Shown here: one piece after another, positions 21,560-32,258 of the stretch
Layout of the letters: every line of letters begins with the position of its first letter
How positions within the stretch are numbered: the stretch's first letter is position 1
From: Bolinopsis microptera
Lineage: Eukaryota > Ctenophora > Tentaculata > Lobata > Bolinopsidae
Assembly: GCF_026151205.1 (NCBI RefSeq)
Contig: NC_087083.1
Span: 12,212,944 to 12,276,943 of the forward strand
Reading direction: 5' to 3'
DNA length: 64,000 nucleotides
Position numbers and translations under genes: made by a program
The notes under the pieces: model-generated
What the model saw: the letters and a program-made list of their open reading frames with translations, nothing else
Database searches by the model: none
Told to the model about the DNA's origin: nothing

Positions 21560-21664
21560 TAATGATAATTATCTGACACCCGGTTATCTATTTTCTATAT
21601 TATTGGGGGGGGGGGTGTCACGTCCGTCGATGTCCGCTTGTCTCATAGAATCCAAAAAGGACAG

Positions 21665-21789
21665 GACATAGGCGGACATAGGCGGACATAGGCGGACATA
21701 GGCGGACATAGACGGACATAGGCGGACATAGGCGGACATAGGCGGACATAGACGGACATAGGCGGACATAGGCGGACATAGGCGGACAT
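21665..21789. repeat. 10-bp minisatellite (GGCGGACATA)n
   Basis: About twelve near-perfect copies with occasional GACGGACATA variants. ORFs here (repeats of MSAYVRLCP) are repeat artefacts. Confidence 0.95.
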
Positions 21790-21957
21790 TAATGGACACC
21801 TAAATTGCTAAATAAAATGTTCAATTTTTGCTGTTATAGGGGGATCATGTTTTTTGTCCGTTCGGTACCCTATATTTTCAAAACGGACAAAAAATAGAGC
21901 GGACAAAAACGGACAAAAATGGACAAAAACGGACAAAAATGGAAATAACATTTAGAT

Positions 21958-23118
21958 GCTTCCTCCTCCTACTCTTCCTCCTCCTCCCCCTGGGTCTTCC
22001 TGATCTTCCTCAGTCCTCTTCCTCCTCCCCTCCTCAGTCCTCCTCCTACTCCTCCTGACTCCTCCTCGTCCTCAGTCCTCCTCATCAGTCCTCAACAGTC
22101 CTCCTCCTCCCCAGTCCTCCTCCTCCTCCTGAGTCCTCCTCCTGGGTCCTCCTCCTGGGTCCTCCTCCTCCTCTTCATCCTCCTCCTCTTCCTCCTCAGT
22201 CCTCAGTCCTCCTCAGTCCTCCTCCTCATCCTTCTCATCAGTCCTCCATCCTCCTCCTCAGTCCTCCCCCAGTCCCCCTCCTCCTCCTCCTATTCAGTCC
22301 TCCTCCTCCTCCTCCTTCTCAGTCCTCCTCAGTCCTCCTCCTCCTCCTCCTCTTCCCTCTCAGTCATCCTCCTCAGCCATCCTCCTCAGTCCTCCTCAGT
22401 CCTCCTCCTTAGTCCTCCTCCTCCTGGGTCCTCCTCCTCCTCTTCATCCTCCTCCTCTTCCTCCTCCTCCTGGGTCCTCCTCCTCATCCTTCTCATCAGT
22501 CCTCCTCCTCCCCAGTCCTCTCCCAGTCCCCCTCCTTCTCCTCCTCCTATTCAGTCCTCCTCCTCCTCCTCCTCCTCAGTTCTCCTCAGTCCTCCTTCTC
22601 ATTTCTCCTAAGTCCTCCTCCTGAGTCCTCCTCCTGAGTCCTCCTCCTCTTCCTTCTGAGTCCTCCTCCTGAGTCCTCCTCCTCCTCCCTCAGTCCTTCT
22701 CCTCCTCCTCCTCAGTCCTCTTCCTCCTCTTCCTCCTCCTCCTCCCTCTCAGTCCTCCTCCTGAGTCCTCCTCCTCCTGAGTCATCCTCCTCCTGGGTCC
22801 TCCTCCTCCTGGGTCCTCCTTCTCCTCCTCAGTCCTTCTCCTCCTCCTCCTCAGTCCTCTTCCTCCTCTTCCTCCTCCTCCTCCCTCTCAGTCCTCCTCC
22901 TGCGTCCTCCTCCTCCTGAGTCATCCTCCTCAGTTCTCCTCCTCAGTTCTCCTCCTCCTCCTCCTAGGTCCTCCTTCTGGGTCCTCCTCCTCCTCCTCCT
23001 CCTGGGTCTTCCTGATCCTTCTCCTCCCTCTCAGTCATCCTCCTCAGTCATCCTCCTCAGTCATCCTCCTCAGCCATCCTCCTCAGCCATCCTTCTCAGC
23101 CATCCTCCTCAGTACTCT
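21958..23118. repeat. 1.15-kb CCT/CAGT polypyrimidine tract
   Basis: Plus strand almost purely pyrimidine: (TCC)n broken by CAGTCCTCC and GGGTCCTCC units, with blocks duplicated internally (for example GAGTCATCCTCCTC and the segments near 22700 and 22850). Such tracts can form triplex (H-)DNA. Confidence 0.95.
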
Positions 23119-23140
23119 TCAGTACTCTTCAGTCCTCAAA

Positions 23141-23357
23141 ATGTTTGTCCGCTAATGTCCACCAATGTCCGCTAATGTCCACCAATGTCCATCCAAGTCC
23201 GCCAATGTCCGTCCGGGTCCGCCAATGTCCGTCCGAGTCCGCCAATGTCCGTCCGAGTCCGCCAATGTCCGTCCGTGTCCGCCAATGTCCCAAAAAACAC
23301 GTCCGTTGTCTCATAGAATCCAAAAAGGACAGGACATAGGCGGACATAGACGGACAT
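23141..23357. repeat. GTCCG-type minisatellite
   Basis: About 9-11 bp half-units alternating GTCCGCCAAT and GTCCGTCCGA/G, followed by the TCTCATAGAATCC passage and three GGCGGACATA copies as at 21665. Confidence 0.9.
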
Positions 23358-23388
23358 GACACCCCCCCATTATTTCATTAGTCAAGAA

Positions 23389-23448
23389 ATTGTCATTAAA
23401 TTGTCATTAAACTGTCATTAAATTGTCATTAAATTGTCATTAAATTGA
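23389..23448. repeat. 12-bp tandem repeat (ATTAAATTGTC)n
   Basis: Five to six copies of TTGTCATTAAA with one C variant, just outside the preceding element. Confidence 0.85.
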
Positions 23449-23975
23449 ATAGCGCTAGTATAAGAAGGGATATTCTCCCCACAGATATAACTCTGTTCTT
23501 TTTTAATTTCATACAGTACAATTACATAGTGCATACAGTAGTGCAGTATAGTAGTGACGTAGTAATGCCTTATAGTAGTGACGTCAGCGGTGCTGGGTTA
23601 CAGCATAATCGTGCATCTTTCTGGTAAAATAGGATACAGAATTCTTATCGTGGCTTTTCGAGCCTTGGTACCCGGCAAAATCAGTTATCATCACAGAAGG
23701 TACCTTCTTTTTTTTACAATACAATTTAATATGTCAGTACATTTATTGTAATTAATAATTATCCTTTCCAATAATTATTGCTAAACTTAATAAATATTGT
23801 TAGTTGTAAAGGATGATACAAAGCAACTTAGCACACCCAGCTAACATAAATATTATTGTAATCATAATATTAGAAATAGACGAATATTAGGAATAAAAAT
23901 TGATATAACCTATCCAATTCTAACTGAAAATCGAATTATAGGGTGGTCACTGGTCAGAAGATGTGACGGCCCCGT

Positions 23976-24296
23976 CTAGTCTGGACGAAACTCAACATTG
24001 TAGGTAGGTGGATTATAATAAGCTACTAAGAATGTATTCCTTTCCACAAACACCAGCTGCCGGCTATGAAATTGACCCCTTAGTGCAGCTGTAAGGTTTT
24101 TATATGTTGATCGTTGCTCCGGGTTGAGGTTTTTAATAACCTTTCTTCCCACATGACCTATTGCTGTCTTCAAGGCTGACAACATCCTTTTGTCCTCACA
24201 GTTCCCATGATGAGCTGTCATAAAGTCTTCGAGGTCTTCAATATATTCATCTATTGTGGATGTAGCTGGTTCAAACTGCGGCATTTCTGACACCAT
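23976..24296 (-). pseudogene. Gag-like fragment of an LTR retrotransposon
   Basis: The 106-codon minus-strand frame reads like the core of a Ty3/Gypsy-type capsid: FEPATSTIDEYIEDLEDFM, KTAIGHVGRKVIKNLNP and AALRGQFHSRQLVFVERNTF, with the usual F...Y...L...F spacing and the FxxRxQ-like end. No zinc knuckle, protease or RT follows in this strand, and no LTRs are evident, so it is an isolated piece or a domesticated exon. Assignment is from pattern only. Confidence 0.5.
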
Positions 24297-24565
24297 GTTA
24301 AATTCGATGTTGTGAGTCTCAAGATAACAAGTGAAGACAGGTTTTGGTCATCAAAACAAACCTATAAAAGGATATGATTATTAGTTACAAATGTAATCGT
24401 ATAATAAATCTCATCAGTCAAATATATAAATATAATCAATAAATATAATCAATGAATATAACATTTAGTCATGATAGTCAAGTTTCTTACATGGTAACCA
24501 TATGCTATGTAATCTGCTAGCGTATAACACATGCAATCTGCATATTATAGTATTACTATTAATTA

Positions 24566-24864
24566 CTAGTGTTACCCGTGCCTACGGCCGGGGCTTCACT
24601 ATCGCAGTTGAAATGCAAAAGTGTAAACCCGCCTATTATATTTGAAAACACGCATAACAGTATCGTATGAACTCTCTCTACATGATGTTTAAATAGACCG
24701 CAATGAGTGCCCACCCGCCCCCCCCCCCCTGGATAGTTTGTCTGTGTTTCTTCTGGCCGATTACGATAATGTTATGCGTGTTTTCAAATATAATAGGCGG
24801 GTTTACACTTTTGCATTTCAACTGCGATAGTGAAGTCCCGGCTGTTTAGCACGGGTTACACTAG
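24566..24864. mobile_element. 299-bp fold-back MITE in a TA duplication
   Basis: The two arms of about 95 bp (left from CTAGTGTTACCCGTGCC, right ending GGGTTACACTAG) are near-perfect inverted copies. The spacer is about 110 bp and holds a C run. TA flanks both ends. This is the form of a Tc1/mariner-mobilised MITE. No ORF. Confidence 0.8.
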
Positions 24865-24869
24865 TATTC

Positions 24870-25900
24870 TTCCTTTCTTCTCTATAAGAGCAGAGGTGAA
24901 CATTGTTCTTTTGTACTGTGGCACACGGACTTCCCTTTTGTGTTCCTATTGTTCCTATTATTCTCCCAACTATGCGATAGCACATCACGAATTATTTTCC
25001 CATTGTAACTTGTAAGAGTCTCCAAAATCAAATAATTTAAGCGAATAAATACACAAAAGATACCAAAATAATATACTATATATAATATATATATATATAT
25101 ATATAGGTACTGTTCTGCTATATCGTTGATTTCAGTGCAGGATCCACATAATGGTTTTTTCATCCCAATCCTTTCTTTCTCCCAGCCTTACCACAGCTAC
25201 AGTAATGTTTGAAATTTCGACATAACGCTGCCGCGGTCGCGGTTCCTCTTTTAGACAAGCTCGGAATAATTAACGTTCATTATATTGCAATGATAGGGTC
25301 GACTTTTAAAACAGCTATTCCTCTTACTCTCTTAGATGCGTTGAGAAGAGGGCCAGAGTCTAAGTCTATGTAAACCGATAAATGCAGAAAGTTGCATGCT
25401 TCCAATTTTAAAATGAAGATGATGGAAACTATATTATATCTCAGTTATTTTAGATTATAATGATAACTTTAAATAAACCTACACATTTTTATAACTGAGA
25501 GTTTTAACACTTAACAGTACTGTTTTAGTCTCTCTTGTCTGTTTTGTGTCTCCTTGACCATTTGTATATGGACACGTTCATTTGAGTTTGAGGATATTGG
25601 TAAACAAAAATAATAGCGTTTTTGACGATAGTGGCTTAATTTTGACATCTATTAACCTAGCACGTTCAGAAGTTCTGAACATTAGCCACGTAACCCATAC
25701 TCCCATATGCACTGCTCAGAAAGAAAATCTATTGTTGTTAGGCACTATAATGTTTCAAATGTCACATTTTGTGTGACTTAGTTAACTGCAGTTGTCTAAT
25801 TATCATTCCTTGGTCTGAAATATAGTAAATTAGGTCAATCTAACAATTTTGATACAACATTGGTTAATGGGCACGGATCGAACGGTTACAAGGCAATATT
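24870..25900. other. AT-rich gene-free DNA
   Basis: Only an (AT)n run at about 25079-25104 stands out. Short ORFs here have no recognisable features. Confidence 0.4.
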
Positions 25901-26069
25901 TGGGTAACTTTGTCACACTCATGATACCATACCTCTATTCTACTGTGAGGTGTCCTAAAAACCCTTTCAACTCATTATTTTATGGTTGCTCTACCAAGCA
26001 TAGCCCTAAAATATGTTGTTTTGAATAGTTAGCTAATACAGGCACTTGGTTATTGGGAAATGAGGTTAA

Positions 26070-27690
26070 TTCTGTCACAATATATGAAATTTAAAATTTT
26101 GGGCGAATAATTTATATCTGATTTTGGTTTGAAAGGCGGGAAAATTTTATATGATGACAATGTAGTTGATGCAAGTTAAGATCAGTTGATGTTTACATTG
26201 TCACAAAAAATTATACGAAATCGTAAATAGATTAAAAACAATCATTATAGAATGAAATAGTCTCTTATAATAACTCTTATAATAACTGATGTGACAAAGT
26301 AAACATGTCTTGCCCCTATTTTGAAGATCTATATTCTATACCTCTATTAGAATATTGTCCAGAACATCAGAGCTTAAGTTTAACAATTTTAGGTTAAATT
26401 TGTCAAAGTCACTAAAAATGTGACAAAATTAACTTTTCATGCCCCAACAATTTCAAGATAGTGTGTATAAAAATTAGCATAGGCTGCTTTATTACCTATA
26501 TAAATCAATCCAAACTACAAAAATTATATGTTAATGTGATGACGATTACCTAACTCTTATAATAACTGATGTGACAAAGTAAACATGTCTTGCCCCTATT
26601 TTGAAGATCTATAACTCTATTAGAATTCAACATTCTTTCAGAAACGATTAGAAGAATATTGTCCAGAACATAAGAACTCAATTTTTAAAATTTAGATTTA
26701 TTTGTCAAAGACATTGAAAATGTGACAAAATTAACTTTCCCTGCCCCAACAGTATCAAGATAGTGTGTTAAAATTGGCATAGGATTTATTACAGGTATAT
26801 TAAAGTATTAATCGATCCAAACTACGAAAAATATCTTTTAATCTGATGACGATTACCTAACTCTTATAATAACTGATGTGACAAAGTAAACATGTCTTGC
26901 CCCTATTTTGAAGAACTATACCTCTATTAGAATACTATGTAACTTTATCATCAAAAAAATTTCGATAAACTAGTTATTTTGCCAGCAAGGAGCTAACAGA
27001 GTTATAATAATTTTTTGTGACGAAATTACCCTATTTTTGACCATGTAGCGGTAGTTTAATTGTGACACTGTTAACATATTACCACCTGATAATGATTTAT
27101 GTGACTGGTGCATGGTACTAGCAGTGTTGTTTGATCCATAGTACGTATAATATAAGGGGTTTAAGCTGGTATATCATTATTTGTTCAATTTCACACATGT
27201 TCAGATATTATCAAGATTATGTGACAAAGTAAGCTTGGTTGTGCCTTCTGTGATTTAATTCCTTACGACTATATGATATAATAACAATTCCCAGCACTTC
27301 CAGGCCATCAAATAAACTTACACTACTCAGCATTGCTTATCAGGGTGCCCTAAACATTCATCACACATTTTCTTTAATGTGTGACAGAGTAAACCTGAAT
27401 GCACCATCTAACGAAAAAAGTCGTCAAATATGTAGGTAATGGTCATATGTACCCATCCAATCAACTGGACACTCAAAAATTTGGTCAAAAACGGCAGCAA
27501 GGGGTCCATATTTACTCCGTCACATGTTTATAGTGTGACAATGTAACCATTTCCGTGCCGGCCGTATTTAAGCGATATCTTATCACCTGATTAAGATATC
27601 GTTATGTGACAAAGTTAGCCTAGAGGATGAGACGATTATCCTAACCATCAAGGGTTTAAGTAATTTCATAGTGTGACAAAGTCAACTACA
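26070..27690. repeat. diverged satellite-like array with GTGACAAAGT motif
   Basis: A motif near GTGACAAAGTAAAC occurs at about 26291, 26420, 26571, 26722, 26878, 27017, 27062, 27221, 27381, 27535, 27606 and 27673. Most spacings fall between 129 and 160 bp, with three shorter ones. A longer 60-bp passage (AACTCTTATAATAACTGATG... CCCCTATTTTGAAG) is repeated almost exactly at about 26272, 26552 and 26858. Inverted forms (TTTGTCACA, ATTGTCACA) occur at the 5' side from 25908. The rest of each unit has diverged strongly. Confidence 0.6.
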
Positions 27691-28881
27691 CTGTGCCTTT
27701 TAATAGGGTCACTTATATTTACCAATATCCTCAAACTCAAATGAACGTGTCCATATATATATTTTGTTGCTGTACAGTGTACTCCTACACATTGAAAGTC
27801 GGTGTTGATTATATATATATATATAAGTCAAACCTGCCCAAGCTAGAGAGCCATGGCATGGCCAGCGCCCAGCAAGCAAGGCCCGGACCAAAACAAACTG
27901 AGCCGTGTTTGCGGCTCATTTGTAGCTACATATGTGCGATTTCGACTCCCACATTGAACCATCGTATATTTGTATCTGGTTTGGGACTTTTCTTATTTCT
28001 TCAATTTTCCACAATGTTCTGAATCCTGGAGAACAATAAGACAAGAATTAGTCCACTTCAGTCACATACACTGAGATTTAGTGGAGACTGACCTACCCAT
28101 TTACGAACAACGGCTTGGCTGGTGTGCTACAATAACTAATTAAATATCCTTTAGTTCCTTTATTATCGCTTAATCCTGACCTATTCTTATCATTGTTGTG
28201 GTTTATAACAAGAATGGAACATTTGTTTTACAAGAATGGAACATTTTTTTTACTGTACACATTGGAGGTTTGTCAGTGGAATCAGATGGAAGAGCAATAC
28301 TGGAAACAATGGGAGGGGTTTCTTCTCTTGTCATCTACATGATGTGATGACCTACGGTAGAGTTATTATTAAGTTATTATTAAGTTATCATTAAGTTATT
28401 ATTAAGTTATTATTAAGTTAATTGGATTGATAAGAATGTATGATATTTTCCCAGGGAGAGGGAGATGGAATGAAATTTTTAACAAGGCTATGTGCCCTGA
28501 ACTTCTAGATTAATTTATTAAGGTTCCAATCCGTAAACGTTCAAATGTTGGTTATCATATTATGTTCTATTTAAGAACTTAAGTAAAATAATATTATTAA
28601 CACCAACGTAATGTTGATTATTACTTTTAGTCGAAAAACCTGACACATCAGTGTTATGTGTCTGTTAGAGTAACTAAAGCTATAATTCTTAGTTACTCCT
28701 CTATGTCCATACAACACGTGACCTTTACGTCACCACTACACGTACACGTGACCTCTACGTCATCCTCAGGTATTCGTCCCTCTTTAAAAATCTCTTATTC
28801 TTATTCTCCTATTCAATTATTGAATCAAAGATACAGACTATTTTAAGTCTGAACTTAATTAATTTTATTTACACATAGTAT
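27691..28881. other. gene-free DNA with short tandem repeats
   Basis: No supported gene. An (AT)n run is at 27811-27824, and a 12-bp array of TTATTATTAAG units is at about 28362-28422. Confidence 0.4.
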
Positions 28882-29201
28882 TACGAGATATTATGTTCTC
28901 AAAATAATGCCAATAAATTTATGCAATATTAAAAGTAAATTTACAAAAAAAAACAGCTTAATGTAGACCGTAAATAATAAAGTTTACGTTTTGGCAGACA
29001 TGATATGAAATCTTTTCTGTCACACCGTAAAGTAAAGGGTTGATCACAGAGTTGAGTGGTAGAATAATCATGGAAAATATGCCATACCAGGGAGTGGCAT
29101 CTAAAACTTCGAAAGAATGTAAGGCACAAATCACATTCAGGTACGAGATATTATGTTTTTAAATAATGACAAGAAATATACAAGTTATATGCAATATTAA
29201 A
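28882..29201. repeat. direct repeats flanking a receptor fragment
   Basis: A passage of 50-60 bp (ACGAGATATTATGTT...AATAATG...ATGCAATATTAAA) occurs at 28883-28933 and again at 29143-29200. The GPCR fragment lies exactly between the two. Confidence 0.7.
28958..29139 (-). pseudogene. copied 3' end (TM6-TM7) of the LDLa GPCR
   Basis: On the minus strand this reads VICALHSFEVLDATPWYGIF, then MIILPLNSVINPLLYG and on to a stop at 28958. It matches the end of TM6, loop and TM7 of the receptor encoded at 32259-36345 (CALHSLEVLDATPWYGIF, NSVINPLLYD). The match covers about 150 bp and the frame is open, but there is no splice acceptor at its upstream edge and no upstream receptor sequence. It is either a duplicated fragment or the last exon of a lost paralogue. 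Confidence 0.75.
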
Positions 29202-29792
29202 TGCGATATCAAGCCCTAAATTTTAGGGTTTAAATACGTCTCGATTAAAATCACGCTTCAAAAACGCACCATAATATACTAATTACTAATTAATTATAAT
29301 ATACTAATTACAACACTACAAATCTATTACATTTATTGAGGATGTTGCAGAAGGAATATATTTAATGTAGTTCTTACTCTGCTCACGTCCGACAATTGCG
29401 TTTCTCTTGTCGCTAATATGAAGGTTCACGCTATTTTAAATGCACGTTAAGTTTTACTCCCAATGTTGCACTTGAGTATTTAAATGCGAATTTAAATCAC
29501 GTACAACTTAAGTAAAAAAGTTTAAAAGTTGCACTGTTCAAAAATCCATTATTAAGATAAATTGTTTCCTGGTCAAATTATTTCTTCTCGCTATCGTTGT
29601 CCTAAAAATTCTTAGCCACATTCCTGTCTCCTCGTCACCACATTCTTATCTCCTTGATAATCTCCATGGGTGATACTGTTAGTGTACTAAAGTAACAATT
29701 TGACCAAATTGTTGAAAACGTGAGTGATGCGGTTAAAGTAAAGTAACAAGTTTTTGTAGATCATTTCCTTTCTAGTTTTTACTCACTTTCCA

Positions 29793-29822
29793 GATTGATG
29801 CAATAATATTGTATCAATCTGG
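29793..29822. other. perfect hairpin CCAGATTGAT...ATCAATCTGG
   Basis: The arms of about 10 bp (extendable with one mismatch to about 14) surround a short AT loop. There is no adjacent gene end; function unknown. Confidence 0.5.
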
Positions 29823-29977
29823 TAAACTAAAATGTACAATTTCTGTTTTTATTTAAAGCTGTATCTGGCAAAGGATGAATTCTCCGTTTTTGTGGCACGG
29901 CCCTCATTTTGTGCTCTGCTTATTATCGAGAGATGGCCAGTATTATTCTAACTTATTCTGACTTAAGCTATTAACAA

Positions 29978-30056
29978 CTATGATTGAACCCAATCATAGT
30001 TGTGAATAGGTTAATTACTTGCTCAATTATTGACAATTGCGAGCAAGTAATTAACC
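29978..30056. other. two adjacent hairpins
   Basis: ACTATGATTG-aaccc-CAATCATAGT is followed within 20 bases by GGTTAATTACTTGCTC and its inverted copy GAGCAAGTAATTAACC. They lie just downstream of the acidic-repeat ORF stop (30071, minus strand), so they would be in its 3' UTR. Confidence 0.5.
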
Positions 30057-30070
30057 GCGTTATCAACTTC

Positions 30071-30724
30071 TTAATTAGCTAGTAAATTTTGATAAAAACC
30101 TTGAAAATGGTTTACTTTAAGATAATATAATGTTATTGGTTTACCTTCATAGCAACTACAGTTATAGGGTTGCCATTTCATTAGAGCTCGAAGGTAAGTG
30201 CTTTCTATAAGATACTTTGCGTGCCCACTTTTTAATGGATGGCCATGGACGACTGTGCCAGGAGAATCTGTTATAAGTTGTGCTTTGAATAATCCATTCT
30301 TCTGGAAACACAACCTATAACTGATCACAAATTCTTCAGCTGCATCTTCTTCAGCGGTGTCTCCTACAGCTGCAGCTTCACCTTCTTCAACCGTTTCTAC
30401 TTGAGCTACAACTTCTTCAGCAGTTCCTCCATCATCCGTTTCTACTTCAGCTGTATCTTCTATTATAGTAGCCGTTTCTTCTTCAGCGGTTTCTCCCTCA
30501 ACTGCGTCTTCTTCAGCGGTTTCTCCTACTGCAGCTGCACATTCTTCAACCGTTTCTACTTCGACCGTTTTTACTGCAGCTGCACCTTCTTCAACGGTTT
30601 CTACTTCAGCTGTGTCTTCAGCAGTTTCTCCAACATGCGAATCTTCTTCATCCGTTTCTACTTCATTTGCCTCTTTTTCAGCTGTATCTTCTATAATAGC
30701 CGCCTCTTCTTTCGTTATTGAGAG
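30071..30724 (-). CDS. acidic-repeat protein with short Cys-containing C-terminus (exon)
   Basis: An open frame of about 217 codons with no start of its own; a stop lies directly upstream, so its beginning should be a splice acceptor. The first about 135 residues are degenerate acidic repeats around GETAEED, DTAEVET and VETVEEGAA. The last 85 residues are different in character: FVISYRLCFQKNGLFKAQL, HPLKSGHAKYLIESTYLRAL and YNCSCYEGKPITLYYLKV, ending FYQNLLAN. Codon-level conservation of the E/T/A repeats while DNA units vary argues for selection on protein. I do not recognise the C-terminal domain. Two other acidic Thr/Glu-rich minus-strand ORFs (39290, 47329) have a similar style but no shared domain that I can show. 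Confidence 0.5.
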   Translation of the reverse strand, partial: LSITKEEAAIIEDTAEKEANEVETDEEDSHVGETAEDTAEVETVEEGAAAVKTVEVETVEECAAAVGETAEEDAVEGETAEEETATIIEDTAEVETDDGGTAEEVVAQVETVEEGEAAAVGDTAEEDAAEEFVISYRLCFQKNGLFKAQLITDSPGTVVHGHPLKSGHAKYLIESTYLRALMKWQPYNCSCYEGKPITLYYLKVNHFQGFYQNLLAN

Positions 30725-32134
30725 TTAAGTTTGTTTTTATTGCAAATTTCTTTGGCCACAGGATGGCTGTAATCATCGTATACCAAACACATAAACTGAA
30801 CCACTATGAAACGGCTGGGGGCAAATGGGCCACAAATGAGGGCAAGCTGCGTCACAATTTTAGTAAAACCCGTTGCTTGTTTACTTTACGATTTGATATT
30901 ATTGGTTTACCTCATAGAAACTTCTATTATCATTATATACCAGACACATTCACTGAATCACTCTAAAACGGCCAGATATAGATAATAGTCTGTAGCGATC
31001 GTGCCAAAAATACAGAGAAAACATCGCCTCTAAATTCTAAAACTGAGAACGCCTCCTCTGCCCCTCTGCCGGGCAGCAGTGGCGAACATTTTCAGGAACG
31101 CGCAGCGCCGAATATGTTATTATTGACGAGTTCGCGCAGAAGCACATGGTCTATATACAGCACGCACGTACAATGTACGTCGTACATGGTCTGATCTATT
31201 GGTTTAGGGAGCAAACTTATCCAGTATCGAAATCGGAGTATAATATACAGGGTGGCCCAGTGTAATAATGTACATAAATATAATATGGATGACCACCCTG
31301 CATACTGGATAATTGGTAGGGTGCTAGGATATCGAAACTATACCGTTATTGGACAATAACTTTGTTTGCTTTGTTACTCGTATATAATATATATATGTGT
31401 GTATGGTAAATGCATGTGCACTGTGCAGGCAGTAACTGCTGCCTGTATACAATTGTCTAACAGCATGAATTGTTTGTAATTTATGGACATGTTTATTGCT
31501 TATGGATATTTAATTTTAAAATGCACTGCAAGTTTCCATCAAGGCTCAGATAGGGGGACTAACCTAGGTTCTTATTGCTGGAGTCAGATCATGTAGTGGT
31601 TACTGTTTAGGAATTTTTAGATATTCATCAAATCTTTTTCTCGTTAGCTAGGTAAAACTTTCGCCTTATTAATGAATTTGTAATCTCCGATGAGATGTGC
31701 TGGGTGTTAAATCTGTTAATTAATTGTGTATATTTTTCCACATCTTAATATCTGCAGCTCCTTGATCTTGCACACAAATCTAGAAAATTGCGCCGGCCGT
31801 GGTTCTCTAATAACTATTTGACTTACCTGGCACGCCGCCAATCCCTGGTCGTGGTGCTCTTTTAAAGCTTCCTGCACTCTAACCTTAATCCTATACACGA
31901 AAGTAGCGAGCAATAGACTAGCAAGGTAAATATTCGACGTATTACAAAATTTATGAAATGAATTGTACCTTTAGTACCGATGCACCATCAAAAGGGATGG
32001 CATGTAACCAGGTCATAGTTCATACTTTCATACGGTGGTTGAGTTATGATAAACTGGTTAAATAAATAAAACAAAACTATTGCTTCTCAGGAGTGAGACT
32101 CCTTGCAATCAAATTATGTTTTATTCAGTATAAT
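30725..32134. other. no gene seen
   Basis: AT-rich with short ORFs. The segment 31800-31925 (ACCTGGCACGC, GCTCTTTTAAAGCT, AGACTAGCA) is related to 52300-52415, so it belongs to an interspersed repeat family. Confidence 0.4.
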
Positions 32135-32169
32135 ATTTAAAACTAATACTGTCAGTATTAGTTTTAAAT
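32135..32169 (-). terminator. perfect 17-bp palindrome in the GPCR 3' UTR
   Basis: The arms ATTTAAAACTAATACTG and its exact complement are separated by a single base. It lies 90 bases beyond the receptor stop codon and would form a stable hairpin in the transcript. A role in 3' end formation is a guess. Confidence 0.4.
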
Positions 32170-32258
32170 TACAATCTAAAATTAAGATTACTCAATTACC
32201 CATAATGAATAATGATATTAGCAATGTTCTATGCTGGATTGTGCAGGACTTTTATCCT

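Larger units (their letters stand above)
21605..23368. mobile_element. simple-repeat element with inverted ends and ATTATT duplication
   Basis: The block begins GGGGGGGGGTGTCACGTCCG and ends CGGACATGACACCCCCCC, inverted copies of each other. It is flanked by ATTATT at 21599-21604 and 23369-23374. Inside there is no coding sequence: a (GGCGGACATA)n array, a (CCT)-rich tract of about 1.15 kb and a GTCCG/CCAAT-type array. A 40-bp passage (TCTCATAGAATCCAAAAAGG and following) occurs near both ends in direct orientation. The termini and duplication suggest that a repeat block moved as a unit or grew inside a MITE. Confidence 0.5.

Noticed and set aside
23129-23362. Several ORFs of 60-77 codons with MSAYVRLCP or GLGRTLADSDG repeats
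   Set aside because: All are readings of the 10-bp and 20-bp minisatellites in different frames and strands.
21600-23400. Possible CRISPR-like array because of regular short repeats
   Set aside because: The repeats are contiguous minisatellites without unique spacers, in a eukaryotic sequence with introns.
30401-30721. Plus-strand ORF rich in Phe, Ser and Tyr
   Set aside because: It is the antisense shadow of the acidic-repeat ORF on the minus strand.
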